Origin: Hypomesus transpacificus
Lineage: Eukaryota > Chordata > Actinopteri > Osmeriformes > Osmeridae
DNA: 64,000 bases
Direction of reading: 5' to 3'
Assembly (NCBI RefSeq): GCF_021917145.1
Contig: NC_061066.1
Location: 2,426,333 to 2,490,332 of the forward strand
The notes below the pieces were generated by a model. That model saw nothing but the letters and a program-made list of their open reading frames with translations, had not been told where the DNA came from and did no database searches. Position numbers and translations under genes: made by a program. This document shows, in pieces, positions 53,862 to 64,000 of the stretch; position 1 is the stretch's first letter; every line of letters starts with the position of its first letter.

Positions 53862-56800
53862 CTTTCATTACTAAGAGAAGGGTTCTCCTGGCGGTACATG
53901 TATTCATTAAAGAGTAATAGAGATGGCGTGCGAGCACAGAATACTCCTCAAATAGAATCAGACCCCAGTGAATCATGATCCGTATCACCATCCATACTTA
54001 AAGACATGCTTAATATATCAGGCCTGTGCTTTAACCTCTGTGTCAACAGTCACCTAAGTAAACAGTTGGATGTTTGGATCAACAACCAATCAGAGGCTGT
54101 AATACTGTTACATAACGTGCCAAATGGTTGTTGATTCAAATATGTAGGGCTCCCTTTCTTGGTTTCTAGATAGTTTGTTCCAGATTTATCAAAGGGAATG
54201 TACTTAATACGTCAAATCATAACCCCTGTATTAAGAATAAATAATAAGTATTGATAAGTAAATTATCATTCACTATTGACCTTCAACCCAAGAAGGCTGG
54301 CTTCACAAATCCGTGTTCCGTCATGTTCCTGTGAGACAGGGAGTGTGGCACGCTTTGGAGTGGCATTGATTTATTGACTCAACAGGCCAGTGGCCAGCCA
54401 GGAAGGTTGTTGGCTTAATTGCAGACAGAATTATCACGGCACCATGGCTGGAGGATGGAGGGAAATCAATCAAGCAGCCAAACAAAGCTCTCAAACTTCT
54501 GGAGTGGGTATAACACACTCTATAAACAGAAGCAGGGCTGAGTGGATGGTGTGTGTGTGTGATGAGGCCGGAGGCCGGAGGTAGACAGACCTCTCTGGTG
54601 TTTAGATGAAGGTATTCATTTCCTCTGCCCGGGCTCCCCAAGGCGGATATTTTATGATTAATGACGGTGTTAAATTCAAGAAAGGGATTTGCTTATCCAA
54701 AGTGTTGTGACACTATTCTGTGCGTTAGATTTACAGGACTCGTTTATTTGCTTTTTTGGATGACGACAGTACTTCAAGAGAAGTGGTCATGTAGGTGGCG
54801 AGAAAAAGGTAGAGAGAGAGTGTGTGTGTGTGCGTCATACTCTTCACACAAACATCAAAAGTACAGCAGCAAACACATTTGCTGAAGCCCCCCATCACAT
54901 TATGTCTCTTGGTAAGTAGCGGTAAGTTTGACGTGAAACATGAGTCATTCTGGCAGAGAGCGTTCCATCTCCGTTGTCTTCGCCATGTTCTAAATCATAT
55001 TTATAGGATCGAGGCTTATTGGCAACTAAATTATATGCGATTTTTGCTGATGAGCGGAAAGGGGAAGGATGTAAAGGGTTTAGTCATGCAGACGCAAGGC
55101 AGATCTGTGTCGACCGACGACAGATAATTGTCAGTAATGAATCCCATAATAATCTCATGAGAAAGGAAGGGTAATACGTTGATGATAGCAGGCCCATCTA
55201 ACTAGATGGAAATGCTGTCGACGTTTTCTGGCAGCAGCATCAGTAGTGGAAGTCACCCCTGACTGCAGAGCTGTCCCTGAGCACGTCAACATCCATGTAT
55301 CTCACTGGCGTTGTTGACCTTTCAATCTGCATCCGAGCCCAAATGGAAGGCCTGTTACTGCGGCAACACAGAGAGCCCTGAGAGTCTGGTGATGGTAAAA
55401 GGCATGCTGGGAAAGCTGGGTCTGGGTGCTGAGTGTTGACATTGGGAGTCTTGACCCAGACCACAGGAAGTGGTCTGGATATTTGTTGTTGCTTGCTTTG
55501 TCAAAAGCAAATTTAGTGGCATTTAAAGCTGTTGTGTGGTGCTGGAGTGAGCCGTGCTGTGGTTTTGTCACAAGCCCCTGCATGAACGTCCGACCTCGGG
55601 GTGATGCTTCATTGTAATGCCAGTCATGATTTCTGAAACTCTTATTCAAGAACAAAGTAGCAGGCAGGCCTGAAAGCACACATTGTGATGCAAAGCCCAA
55701 ATACAATTCTTTATTCGGTTCACTTGAAATGCCAGGTGCATACAGTATATCTGCTCAAAGTGCAATAAAAGAAGCCAGCAAAACTCAAAGCGTTGTTGCA
55801 TGCATAGCAACTACTATCATATAATAAGGCAGGGAGCCCTTCCCCATGTACATCCATTCCGCCAAAGTTAAACCTATTCTCATGTATATGAATAAATGGT
55901 GAAATCAATCACGCGAGTGTCTTGACTGAACTGTATATCAAGGCTGCTTGAGGGGTGAGATGAAAACATCTTCATTCATATTCTTGAACAAAAATTCGAT
56001 TTAGCCATGATTTCATCTGTTCTTATTCATGAGCAGGAGATCTCTAATCGATCATCACATATATCTCAACCAAATCTATACAACATCTCAGAGTATCTCT
56101 GGACCATAATCCACCCCAGAAACGGATTGGACACACGTGAAGGGGACAGTCACGAGGCAGCCACACACACACACGTACACATACACAATGTCGATATCAG
56201 AAAAGGTGCTGCTTGAAGTTTGTGCGTAGATCCCATGGGTTTTCCCTATAGGTTTGAGACGTCAGACAGACTGAACATGAGTCTCCCCCAGCGGAGTTCA
56301 GGGATGCATAGACGGGTGGAGCCAGTTCTCCAGCCTGTCTACAAGGAGCCCCCCAGCTCTGTGTGTTTACACTATGCTATGGAACCCCCCCCCCCCCCCC
56401 CCCCCCCCAGACAAGTCAATGATTCACCACAAGATGATTGGATCTCCCAGCGCTAAAGTAAACCATAAGCAGACGGACGGTCTTTAAAGGACACTCTTCC
56501 AGTCGAGGTCGCGAGACACCAGATAACGTCATGAAACGTGAGAATGGAATTGAGTCATGGAGGTTTTGTGAGGATGTTGTTGTGGAGGAATGGGATTTTT
56601 ACAACAGTCCGAAGGATCAGGCTAAGACACACACACGTCCACTACATCCACAAATATACAAATGCACAGATACTCCCCCCCCCCCCAAACACACATACAC
56701 ACAAATACACACATACGTACATCGATACATACACACCCACACATGAACACAGATATAGGACAGGGTCACTATCTCCCAGGCTGTATAGTGGGGTGTGTGG

Positions 56801-59800
56801 TGAAACCAGAGTAGCCTGCAGGGTGTCTGTGTGCTGGCTGCAGCGGAGCCACTAGGAGGGTGGTGAATGAGTAACACGGCACTAGTCCAGAACAAGGAGC
56901 TGGACACCACTAATTGCCAGCTCTTTGTTTGTAGCCTGAATGCCATTCTCCTTCTAATGTACTACATGTTGCGTGTCGGACAAAAAAGGGCTTTGGTGAT
57001 TACCTCCCATGGACTTTGTTGACGCAAGAGATCAAATACAAAGCCCCCACCCAACCTCTCTTTCTATCGCTTGTTGGTAGGTCTTGAAAAATAAACCTGT
57101 TCCCGTGCTTTAGAACATGAGGAAACTGTTGTTTGATCCTTTGACATTTGATCCTTTTGGCAGACATGTTTATCCAAAGCATATAATACTACAGTGCAAC
57201 AACAATGTCTCCATGACTACAATGCAACAATAACATCTCGATAACAGTATCTAGCTGAAAGATGTATAGATTAAAAAAATAAACAAACATAAAACAAAAA
57301 TACTACTACCACAGTGCAATAATCACATCTCATCTCCTCAGTTACAGGACCCCAACATCAGTGTCTGGGGCTGTCTATGCCTGTCTTTTGGTTATTTCCT
57401 GTCTTTATTGCAGCAGGCTCCAGATCTTTCCCAGCTCAGTTATTGAGCACAATGCCATTCTGGTTCTATTGACTTTAGTCTGTAGAGGCTATTGATCCTG
57501 GCAGTAAGACACCCACTGCAGAGCGTCCAGCTGCTAGCAAACTTTTAGACCAAGTGAGGATCAAGCTTGGTCTTCTCCAATGCGAGAAAGAGCTTTAGCT
57601 GTGCAGGAGTGGGCAGTGTGGCAGTCACAGGCTTCAGCCTGGACCAAGTCTGAGTGAGCTGGTGGATTTACAGATCTGAAGTCCTGCTCATGATCTGTGT
57701 CTGTGTAGAAACTTCCTGTACCAGTTGGATGTTTGGTCTTGGTTAGCAGTTTCAGACCCCAGTTTAAAGAGTCAAAGAGTGAGAGCGGAAAGAATACAGC
57801 TCAGTGGTAGAGCTTGACTGCATATCAAGAGGTCATAGATTATAATCCCTCTTTAACACTGCTGTGGATGAAAGCGTCTGGTAAATGATAACATTACTAT
57901 AAGGAGAATGTCTGGGCTTACAGAGGTGCCTCAGGACGAGAATGCTTCTAAAATGTAATTGCTACTCTTGGCATTGTATTACATTAATACATGTGTTGAA
58001 GCTATTACACTGTACAAATGCTTACTCTAAACAAATAATTATCAAAATAATGTGTTCATCAGTCTTTACATACAACAACCATGACGATTTTAACCAATTT
58101 GGAACTCAATTTGATTGTTTTGTGACTGCCAATTTGGAACAGTCACAGTTCATAATTTCTTTTCTATATTCTGAAATCAAATTGTATGAAAAAACACAAA
58201 GTAACTAGACAGCTGTTGTATGTTTTGGCAATGGTAAATTGTATTTATACTGTGATGCTGCTTGTTCTGTTTATATGATATGAAGTCCAGAATGTCCATG
58301 TTCAGAGACACTGGAGTCATGACGGACCTACTCACCCTACCTGCCTGCCGACATGACACATTGTCTACCAGACTCCGCTTTGAGATTCATTGAATGTTGC
58401 ATGACATGCAGTCCTTGTTTGAGAACCTATTTAAGTGCCTTAGCAGGGGAATGTGCTTCTATGCTTAGCAGAACCATAGTGTGTAAAACAAGGCATTGAA
58501 AGACGTAATTCAATGAAGAGCCATTCAATTAGGGGGCATGGGGGAATATTTGAGGAACACGAAAAGCATGAGATTGTTTACAGGCTTCCACTAATGAAAG
58601 GTGGCTTTGTAAGAATTGTCTCATGGTGCTTTGTGATATGCTTTGTATTATACTGCAATGCACCAACTGATATTATATAATTGTTTATTGTCTTTAATGT
58701 GCCGACATCAATTTGAATATATGACAATTTCATGAATCACTTAATAGTGAATTAACATGATTATGATCTTGATCATGCTTAGGCAACTCACAGTTCTACA
58801 TGCTTGTGGAAAGACAAACTTCCGGAGCCCAAACTAAGGCTCTCTTCTCCGTAAACAACACACTTCCGATTCAAAGCAAAGACTTGACGGGGGTTAAAAA
58901 ACAAAATACAATGTGTCAGAGGCTATCCATTTGGTATAATAGCTCTTCCTTGTAGTGGCTAATTACATTGGGGGAAAAACGAGGGCAGGATGATGAATGT
59001 TCCCCTCCAGTTCAAAGGCAAAGCAATTTTCCCCATTGTCACGCTGTAGAAAGCTGCAGTGTTGCCGCTTGACGGTATGAAATCAATACCCTCCCAGTTT
59101 CAAGTAGACCACTCAGACCTATTCAGAGTCACTGAGGCGTGTGACGGCCCCTGTGGTGAACACCACCACTGATGGAGAACAGTGACAGTGGAGTGGACCG
59201 AGCGTGCAAACACACACACACACACACACACTACTTTACACACATACACCACCCTGCATGTCCTCATGGAAACACTGCAGCACGATTACACTGTTGACTC
59301 TCCGAGTTTGAGTTATGAGCTTTCCAGAGTGGCTGAGGAGGATATTTAGCTGTGTCTCTCTTGACACTAGCTACTCAGGGAGGGAGGGTGGAGGGGTGGG
59401 GGGGTCGGGCGGGGGGGGGGGGGGGGGTTGAGGGGGCGGTTGATGGACGGTCGTAGAGGAGGTCCAACTTTGAAGAATGGGGCCTTTGTAGCCTTGCTGT
59501 CACTGTTACCAGAGGAGGCCTTGGCGGTGGTCCGCTAGCAGCCTTACAGAGCATCCTCCAGTCCCATTAGCCATGTCTCTTACTGGGTGGGAGGGGGGGG
59601 GGATAATGGACCAGCAATGCGGGGATCTAGCAAGCAGAAAGCACTGATAAACAGCCCTGCTTGCAGCCAGTGACATGTAACCTGCCCCTATCTGTCGTAT
59701 CTCTCAGGTAGGACAGATAGATGGGGGGGCCCTGACAGAGCAGAGGAGGGCGGGGATGAACGAGGGGGAGGAGGAGGAGGGAAGGGAATGGAGGGCAAGG

Positions 59801-61361
59801 GGGGGCACAGGAGGATGGAGGGGAGCCAGGCTCCCACCTCCAGAGCAGAGCTCCAGAGGGAAGCATTACTGTACCAGCAGACAGCCTGGCAGAGTTGGGC
59901 CCCTGGTCTCTGGGAATATGAATTGGATGACATGGTGGTGGGTGCCTGGTCCAGAATTTCCAGGAGTAGATCATGTTATATTTAGCATCTGAGAAAATGC
60001 AGAGGGAGAGCACCGGCCCCGAATGATAAGGCAGCAGAAGAAAGAAGGGAACGATGAACGTTTGGTTCGATGGAGCGGAATGTCTTTACTCATCAGTTAA
60101 CGAGACGGTAACATACCAAGTGATTCTGGGAAAGGCTCCCGAATGACTCAACGTTTTAGCATCCCTGCCCCGTGCTGATTGGTAGATGAAAGGAGGGCTA
60201 ATGATATCAATGAGCGCTCCTCAAGCTGTGCTAGATACACAGTAGGAGATGTGATTGCGAGGCGGGAACCATGTCAATATTCATTCTCTCCACTCCACTT
60301 ACTGGTCAGGTCATGTTTGCCAGACCAATGATATGTGGTGACCAAGCTCTTCACTATCGCTCTCCATCTCTTCTTCCTCTCTTTCTCTCTCCTGAACCTA
60401 ACCTAATGGACTGGCAGGGGAAACATCAGTTTCCATAGCCAGCGGGCATGAAGATACTATTAAAATATTCTCAGCCACTAAACTTTTATGATGATTATTT
60501 ATATTTCATCGCTAATAACACTCTACTGAATGTGTTTATGCTGGCTAAGTGGTGGAAGAGGGATTAATCACATGATGCCATTCATGCGTCCTCTCCTGCT
60601 AGTTTTCACGGGCAGACGGCACTCAGGGAGGCTGGTTCTAAACCAAATGGGCTTTTAATCCGGCTCTGAGGACAAAACGGGGTTGAACGGTCCACCCAGT
60701 GTCACAGTGGCAGGATATTTCAGCGTTCGGTTTTGTGGAGGCTGTGAGTCATCTGTTGTGGCTAGAATGTTTTTTTTTCTTCACAGAAGCGGCTCATGGA
60801 AAGGCCTGTCGTAGAAAGGTGAATGCTTGAGAGGCCAGGGGGCAATTATGCTTTGATGAGACCAGATGCCGGGTCTAACTAGCCTCTCTCTTTTTCTCTG
60901 ACACTGTTACCTACCCCCCCCCCCCCCCTCTCAGTATTATTATTAGCTCTTATAATGTAAACCTCGTCAAGCTAGTTAATATTCTGATGACATTCTGCTA
61001 TAGCAGAGTAGTTTGCATTTCACAGTACCCTTCACAATATACCAACATCCACAGTGGGTTCCTGTCTGTTCTGAAGTGGATGTCATTATATCTGCAGATC
61101 AGAGCTTGTTTCTGACAATATTGTACATCGGGCTCGAGAAAGTGTTCATTGCAATCATTGTAAACATCTCGACACAGAAATTGAAAGCTTTTGTGTTTAC
61201 TTTAACATCATGTTGTGCTTTAGTGATTTGACTGTGTCTGTTTGATGTCTGATTTCCTGTGGTGATGTTTGAGGGCTGACTATTTATTTTCTGTTTGTCC
61301 TCAGCTCTGGTGGTGAGGTTTCTGACCCGACGCTTCATCTGGGAGTATGACCCAACTCTAG
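44620..61361 (+). CDS. rerg: RERG, Ras-like estrogen-regulated growth inhibitor, coding exons 1-2 (partial)
   Basis: Small Ras-superfamily GTPase that restrains proliferation and lacks the usual C-terminal prenylation box. Two coding exons are visible: 44620-44680 and 61305-61361, encoding the first 39 residues. Exon 1 carries the G1/P-loop GRAGVGKS (13-20); exon 2 continues [19 protein letters not shown] up to the effector region. The match to human RERG is nearly exact, and RERGL is clearly different here. Phase 1 joins agree (G|CT for Ala21, then G| at 61361 for the next Glu). Coding exon 1 starts with 110 bp of 5' UTR behind a good acceptor (TTCTTTCCCCAG at 44509), so upstream non-coding exons exist. 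The intron is 16.6 kb. Exons with G3-G5 lie beyond the right edge. Confidence 0.9.
46015..46470. repeat. 17-bp purine-rich minisatellite, about 27 units
   Basis: Units such as AGACCTTGAGAGAGGAG, AGACCGTGAAAGTGGAG and AGACCATGAGAGAGGAG (17 bp) alternate with 15-16 bp variants. The minus strand stays open for 235 codons of Ser/Leu-rich repeats, which I regard as an artefact. Confidence 0.9.
47999..48070. repeat. (CT)n microsatellite
   Basis: A CT run of about 70 bp in rerg intron 1. Confidence 0.95.
49361..49396. promoter_or_regulatory. Duplicated heat-shock-element-like motif
   Basis: Two tandem 16-bp blocks, each ending in a TTCTAGAA dyad: GTTCTAGAAC at 49371-49380 and ATTCTAGAAC at 49387-49396, each preceded by AACGCAGAC or GCAGAC. 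The dyad fits nTTCnnGAAn, but a full three-unit element is not present. It is in an intron, with no evidence of use. Confidence 0.3.
50252..50456. repeat. (GA)n purine tract, about 200 bp
   Basis: GA dinucleotides with GGG interruptions; the plus strand is almost free of pyrimidines. Confidence 0.93.
51268..51905. repeat. 640-bp homopyrimidine minisatellite
   Basis: The plus strand is C and T with scarce purines, built from repeated words TCTCCATCTCTTCCTCCCCT at variable spacing (about 21-31 bp). Open frames on both strands (327 and 192 codons) are low-complexity products of the repeat. Confidence 0.93.
53823..53855. repeat. (GA)n microsatellite
   Basis: A GA run of about 30 bp. Confidence 0.93.
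56385..56408. repeat. Poly-C run of 24
   Basis: Twenty-four consecutive C on the plus strand. The length should be treated as approximate, since such runs are error-prone in sequencing. Confidence 0.9.
57795..57897 (+). mobile_element. tRNA-derived SINE in rerg intron 1
   Basis: An A-box-like CAGCTCAGTGGTAGAGC is well kept, followed by GCATATCAAGAGGTCATAGA, a decayed B box, and a tail TGGATGAAAGCGTCTGGTAA. It is not a tRNA gene: no cloverleaf with anticodon can be formed and the 3' part is the SINE tail. Confidence 0.7.
59377..59438 (+). repeat. G-run cluster, quadruplex-prone
   Basis: GGGAGGGAGGGTGGAGGGGT is followed by a run of about 17 G and further G4-G5 runs. It far exceeds the four G3 runs needed for an intramolecular quadruplex. 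Run lengths may be inexact. Confidence 0.85.
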
Positions 61362-61435
61362 GTGAGACATTTAGGCCTCCACACTGACTAGTCACATGAC
61401 TCGCCGCTAGTTAAGATACAAGACCTCCACACTGC

Positions 61436-61830
61436 GGGCCTCATTTACTAACAGAATTGCGCCCATTTCAGGCGTGAAATAGCGGGTAAAGACATAACAC
61501 CGTATTTTCAAAGGCAGCGCACGTGAGTATAAACGCAGATTACCGCTGCTGGGAGGATAGGGAAAAAGGGTGTGTATATTTCTAGCTCCTGTTTGCTGAA
61601 CTTTTTTTTTTCTTTTCCTCGAATCACCCATGGTGGCTGTAACATGCAGGCAATTTTTCCCATCTTTTAACGGCGCGCTGATTAACACTAATGGGTGCTG
61701 ATTGCCCGACGAGGATCTGGTTTGATAAATACCACGCAAAATGCGGAAATACACCATCCGCTATTTGCGGTTGGGCAAAGGCGCAAATGTTAGTTAAAAG
61801 CTGCATTCGCAATGTTAGTAAATGAGACCC
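61436..61830. mobile_element. MITE-like element with GGGCCTCATTTACTAAC ends
   Basis: The left end GGGCCTCATTTACTAAC and the complement of the right end GGGTCTCATTTACTAAC match at 16 of 17 positions. The 395-bp interior has sub-terminal inverted segments (TTGCGCC/GGCGCAA, AAATAGCGG/CCGCTATTT). No target duplication could be assigned, so the superfamily is open. Confidence 0.75.
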
Positions 61831-62159
61831 GGCCTACATATAAACATCTTAGCATGATGGCAGCTCGATGCTCCTGTTTCAAATAAATAGCTATCCACCC
61901 AACATGGGAGGGGCAGGACAGCTTTCCAGCTTTACCTGACTTTAGATCAATTAATATCCTGTCAAAAGACTGCCTCATAGTTTCGGCTGTCTGTGTCTTG
62001 CTAAATCAACCACAAGGCTGATTTGTAATTTCAGAAATTAATGTTATGCATTGATAGAGGAAGCCATTGGCCTTTGCTTTAGGGAAAATCAGATTTTCCA
62101 CTGTTGACGTTTCTTCAACAGGGAAATATCTTACCTCCATCCTACAGTACCTCCATGAA

Positions 62160-62299
62160 TCCCCCCTCCCTCTCCCTCGCTCCCACCTCCCCTCTCCCTC
62201 CCTCCCCCTCCCTCCTTCCCTCCCTCCCCTCTCCCTCCCTCCTTCCCTCCCTCCCTCCCTCCCTCCCTCCCCCCTTCCCTCCCTCCCTTCCCCCCCCCA
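62160..62299. repeat. (CCCT)n homopyrimidine tract, 140 bp
   Basis: CTCCC/CCCT words almost without purines; the minus strand is GGGA-repeat and quadruplex-prone. Confidence 0.92.
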
Positions 62300-63245
62300 C
62301 GCCACCCTTTCCCGTCAGACAGAGACAGGAATGTTATGACTTACCCAAGGAATTTTCACTTTAAGATGGCTTCAAAAGATTTAGAATTTACGTGGACAGA
62401 CAGTAGCCATGGTGTAATCAGATTTACCTCTGGGGCTTCATCCTGACTGAGGCCAGCCAGCGTTCCAACGGGAAGTTTATGTCCAGGACAAGGTTGTTGT
62501 GGCATATTATCCTCTAAGAAAAAAAAGGTGCCTTTGTAACCTCACCAATCCCTGTCCCTGTTGTAATCCCTATCCCTGTTGTAAATAACAGTATGATATT
62601 AATGGACTTGCCTGATAGAAATAAATATTTGTGAGTGTTTAACGTTCAATGGGGCGCACCAGCAGTGAAACACTACTTTCAGTGAGCTGCTTTGTTTGGC
62701 TTTTAGTGTGGCAAAAGAGGTGGCGATAGCACTGGACATAACACACTGTATGTTGACACCTGAGCCTTGGGTTTGTGGTTTTAATGACTTTTCTTTCAGA
62801 GTCTGAAAGAGGTCTGGGTTAGCATGAAAGTCCCATGGCCAGTATAGTATGCAAAGTAGAGCCTGCATGGGGTGCTCTCATCGGAGCAGGTTCAAGCACT
62901 TGTTTTGGAAGCAGGAGCGAGTACTGAAGACACTCCCACAACAGGATTTTTCTCCTAACTTTGTACCAGACTTGTGTGAAAGATGAAGCATTGAGCTGTA
63001 AGCCACGCAGAGCCAACAACTTTGAGGGAAGATTGAGTTACGACACAGGGAAGATTAATTTCCAAGAACTTCAGAGAAGAGTCTGGAACCAATTTCGTCA
63101 TGTTTTTGAGAATAGTGCATCTAACCTTCGAAGGCCTCTGCTGGTTCAAGAAGTTAATCAAGTTTTAATACCACAATATGAGCAAGTTCATTTCATCAGG
63201 AGCAGCAGATGATACTGTATACATATATGTAAACATATATCCTTC

Positions 63246-63315
63246 CTACCCCCCTCCTCCCTCGCCCGTCCTCTCCTCCCTTCTCTTCCCTCCCTCCCTC
63301 TCTCCCTCCCTCAGT
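63246..63315. repeat. CT-rich tract
   Basis: 70 bp of CCT/CCCT words ending in CCCTCAG. It resembles an acceptor, but the following sequence shows no rerg coding similarity. Confidence 0.8.
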
Positions 63316-64000
63316 AGATTCCAGGCGTCTGTTTACCTTTGTCAGTTAATTTATTTGTTTTTCATTATTTCAAATCGGTCCACCCCGGAAAATTAACCTG
63401 TGACGCCCCCCGACCACTTTCTGTGATTACTGTTACGTAACTCCATTTGGTGAATATTATTATTGTCGTCCTGTACACATCGTTTTCATTTATTGCGCTG
63501 CCGAAATTCTCCCCCTGACTTGATAGGGGATGTGATTATGAAGCAAGCATTCAAAATGTGGATACAATTCACCATAGTGACTACCCTTTAGACTTGTAGG
63601 TTCAAAACAAGCACACTGACCTTTCACAGGAGTTTTTGGGTTCTCAGATAAGGACAAGTCCAGACGGGTCTCATTGAATCTAGCCCTGGATAACTCATCA
63701 CATACTGGCTTGAAACAACCTCCCCCCCTAAGTTTCATCTTGTCGTAGAAAGAAGAGAACTATAATTGTACACAATCATTTGTTCTTTTCACAATCATAC
63801 TCCCAGGTTCTAGACCAGAACTCCACAGTCATGCCTGTTGCCATGACAATGGTCTTTAAATGTTTTGCATTTACAGGTTGAGCCAGCAACTAATACACAG
63901 TACTGTATTAGTGTGCTCATGAAATCGCTTAGTCGGGACAAGTTGAAAGTGATCATAGCCCCTGTTCGTGTTCCCATCTTTGTCTACTGTTGTCTCTCAT

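Larger units (their letters stand above)
44681..61304 (+). other. rerg intron 1, 16.6 kb, repeat-rich
   Basis: No splice-bounded coding exon was recognised on either strand. The content is dominated by CT/GA microsatellites, minisatellites, C and G runs, and a SINE (separate entries). Long open frames here are of Ser/Leu/Arg/Glu type and come from the repeats. Non-repetitive islands such as about 54600-55150 and 60420-60680 could be regulatory, but the sequence alone does not show it. Confidence 0.7.
61362..64000 (+). other. rerg intron 2, partial
   Basis: No further rerg exon (the G3 motif DTAGQE is absent from all frames). It contains a MITE-like element, a CCCT tract, a second CT-rich tract and otherwise unremarkable AT-rich sequence to the window edge. 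Confidence 0.65.

Noticed and set aside
57795..57870. Possible tRNA gene (A-box-like segment)
   Set aside because: No anticodon stem or intact B box and a SINE tail follows, so it is a tRNA-derived SINE.
62961..63212. 83-codon plus-strand open frame
   Set aside because: No recognised motif, no splice context, and length is within chance for this composition.

Overview
This is vertebrate nuclear DNA, almost certainly from a teleost fish. Seven multi-exon genes have GT-AG introns and encode proteins that align end to end with known vertebrate families. The spaces between them hold fish-type tRNA-derived SINEs, small inverted-repeat transposons, a LINE tail, a decayed endogenous retrovirus, and very many CA, CT and GA microsatellites. 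Nothing prokaryotic was seen.

Layout, left to right. (1) About 1-3000: non-coding sequence with a broken retroviral integrase remnant and a candidate LTR. (2) 5053-5607, minus: first coding exon of kcnc2 (Kv3.2); the remaining exons lie beyond the left edge. (3) 10071-13939, plus: pmpcb, complete, 13 coding exons. (4) 14142-18141, minus: dnajc2, complete, 16 coding exons. (5) 18632-22417, plus: psmc2, complete, 12 exons, 433 residues. (6) 23519-31541, minus: slc26a5 (prestin), complete, 17 coding exons, about 745 residues. (7) 34008-39296, plus: tspan33, complete, 8 exons, 281 residues. (8) 44620 onward, plus: rerg, first two coding exons only, separated by a 16.6 kb intron; the gene runs off the right edge.

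The genes alternate in strand. dnajc2/psmc2 are head to head across 490 bp, and slc26a5/tspan33 and kcnc2/pmpcb are also divergent. pmpcb/dnajc2 and psmc2/slc26a5 are tail to tail. At both tail-to-tail junctions the AATAAA signals of the two strands lie within 16 bp of each other, so the two 3' ends probably overlap. pmpcb, dnajc2, psmc2 and slc26a5 form the same block as on human 7q22. kcnc2 and rerg are on human chromosome 12 and tspan33 on 7q32, so the fish order joins segments that are separate in human.

Functionally the genes are diverse: a neuronal K+ channel, mitochondrial presequence processing, ribosome-bound co-chaperone activity, the 26S proteasome base ATPase Rpt1, an anion transporter/motor, an ADAM10-regulating tetraspanin, and a Ras-like growth inhibitor. 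No operon-like pathway is implied. The striking non-genic content is repeats that shape introns (microsatellites serving as splice polypyrimidine tracts), several MITEs with recognisable termini, and long purine/pyrimidine and G-run tracts in the first rerg intron. I found no convincing new biological system. The strongest unusual signals are the two bidirectional polyadenylation junctions, the microsatellite-derived splice tracts and the near-perfect hairpin at 8133-8232.
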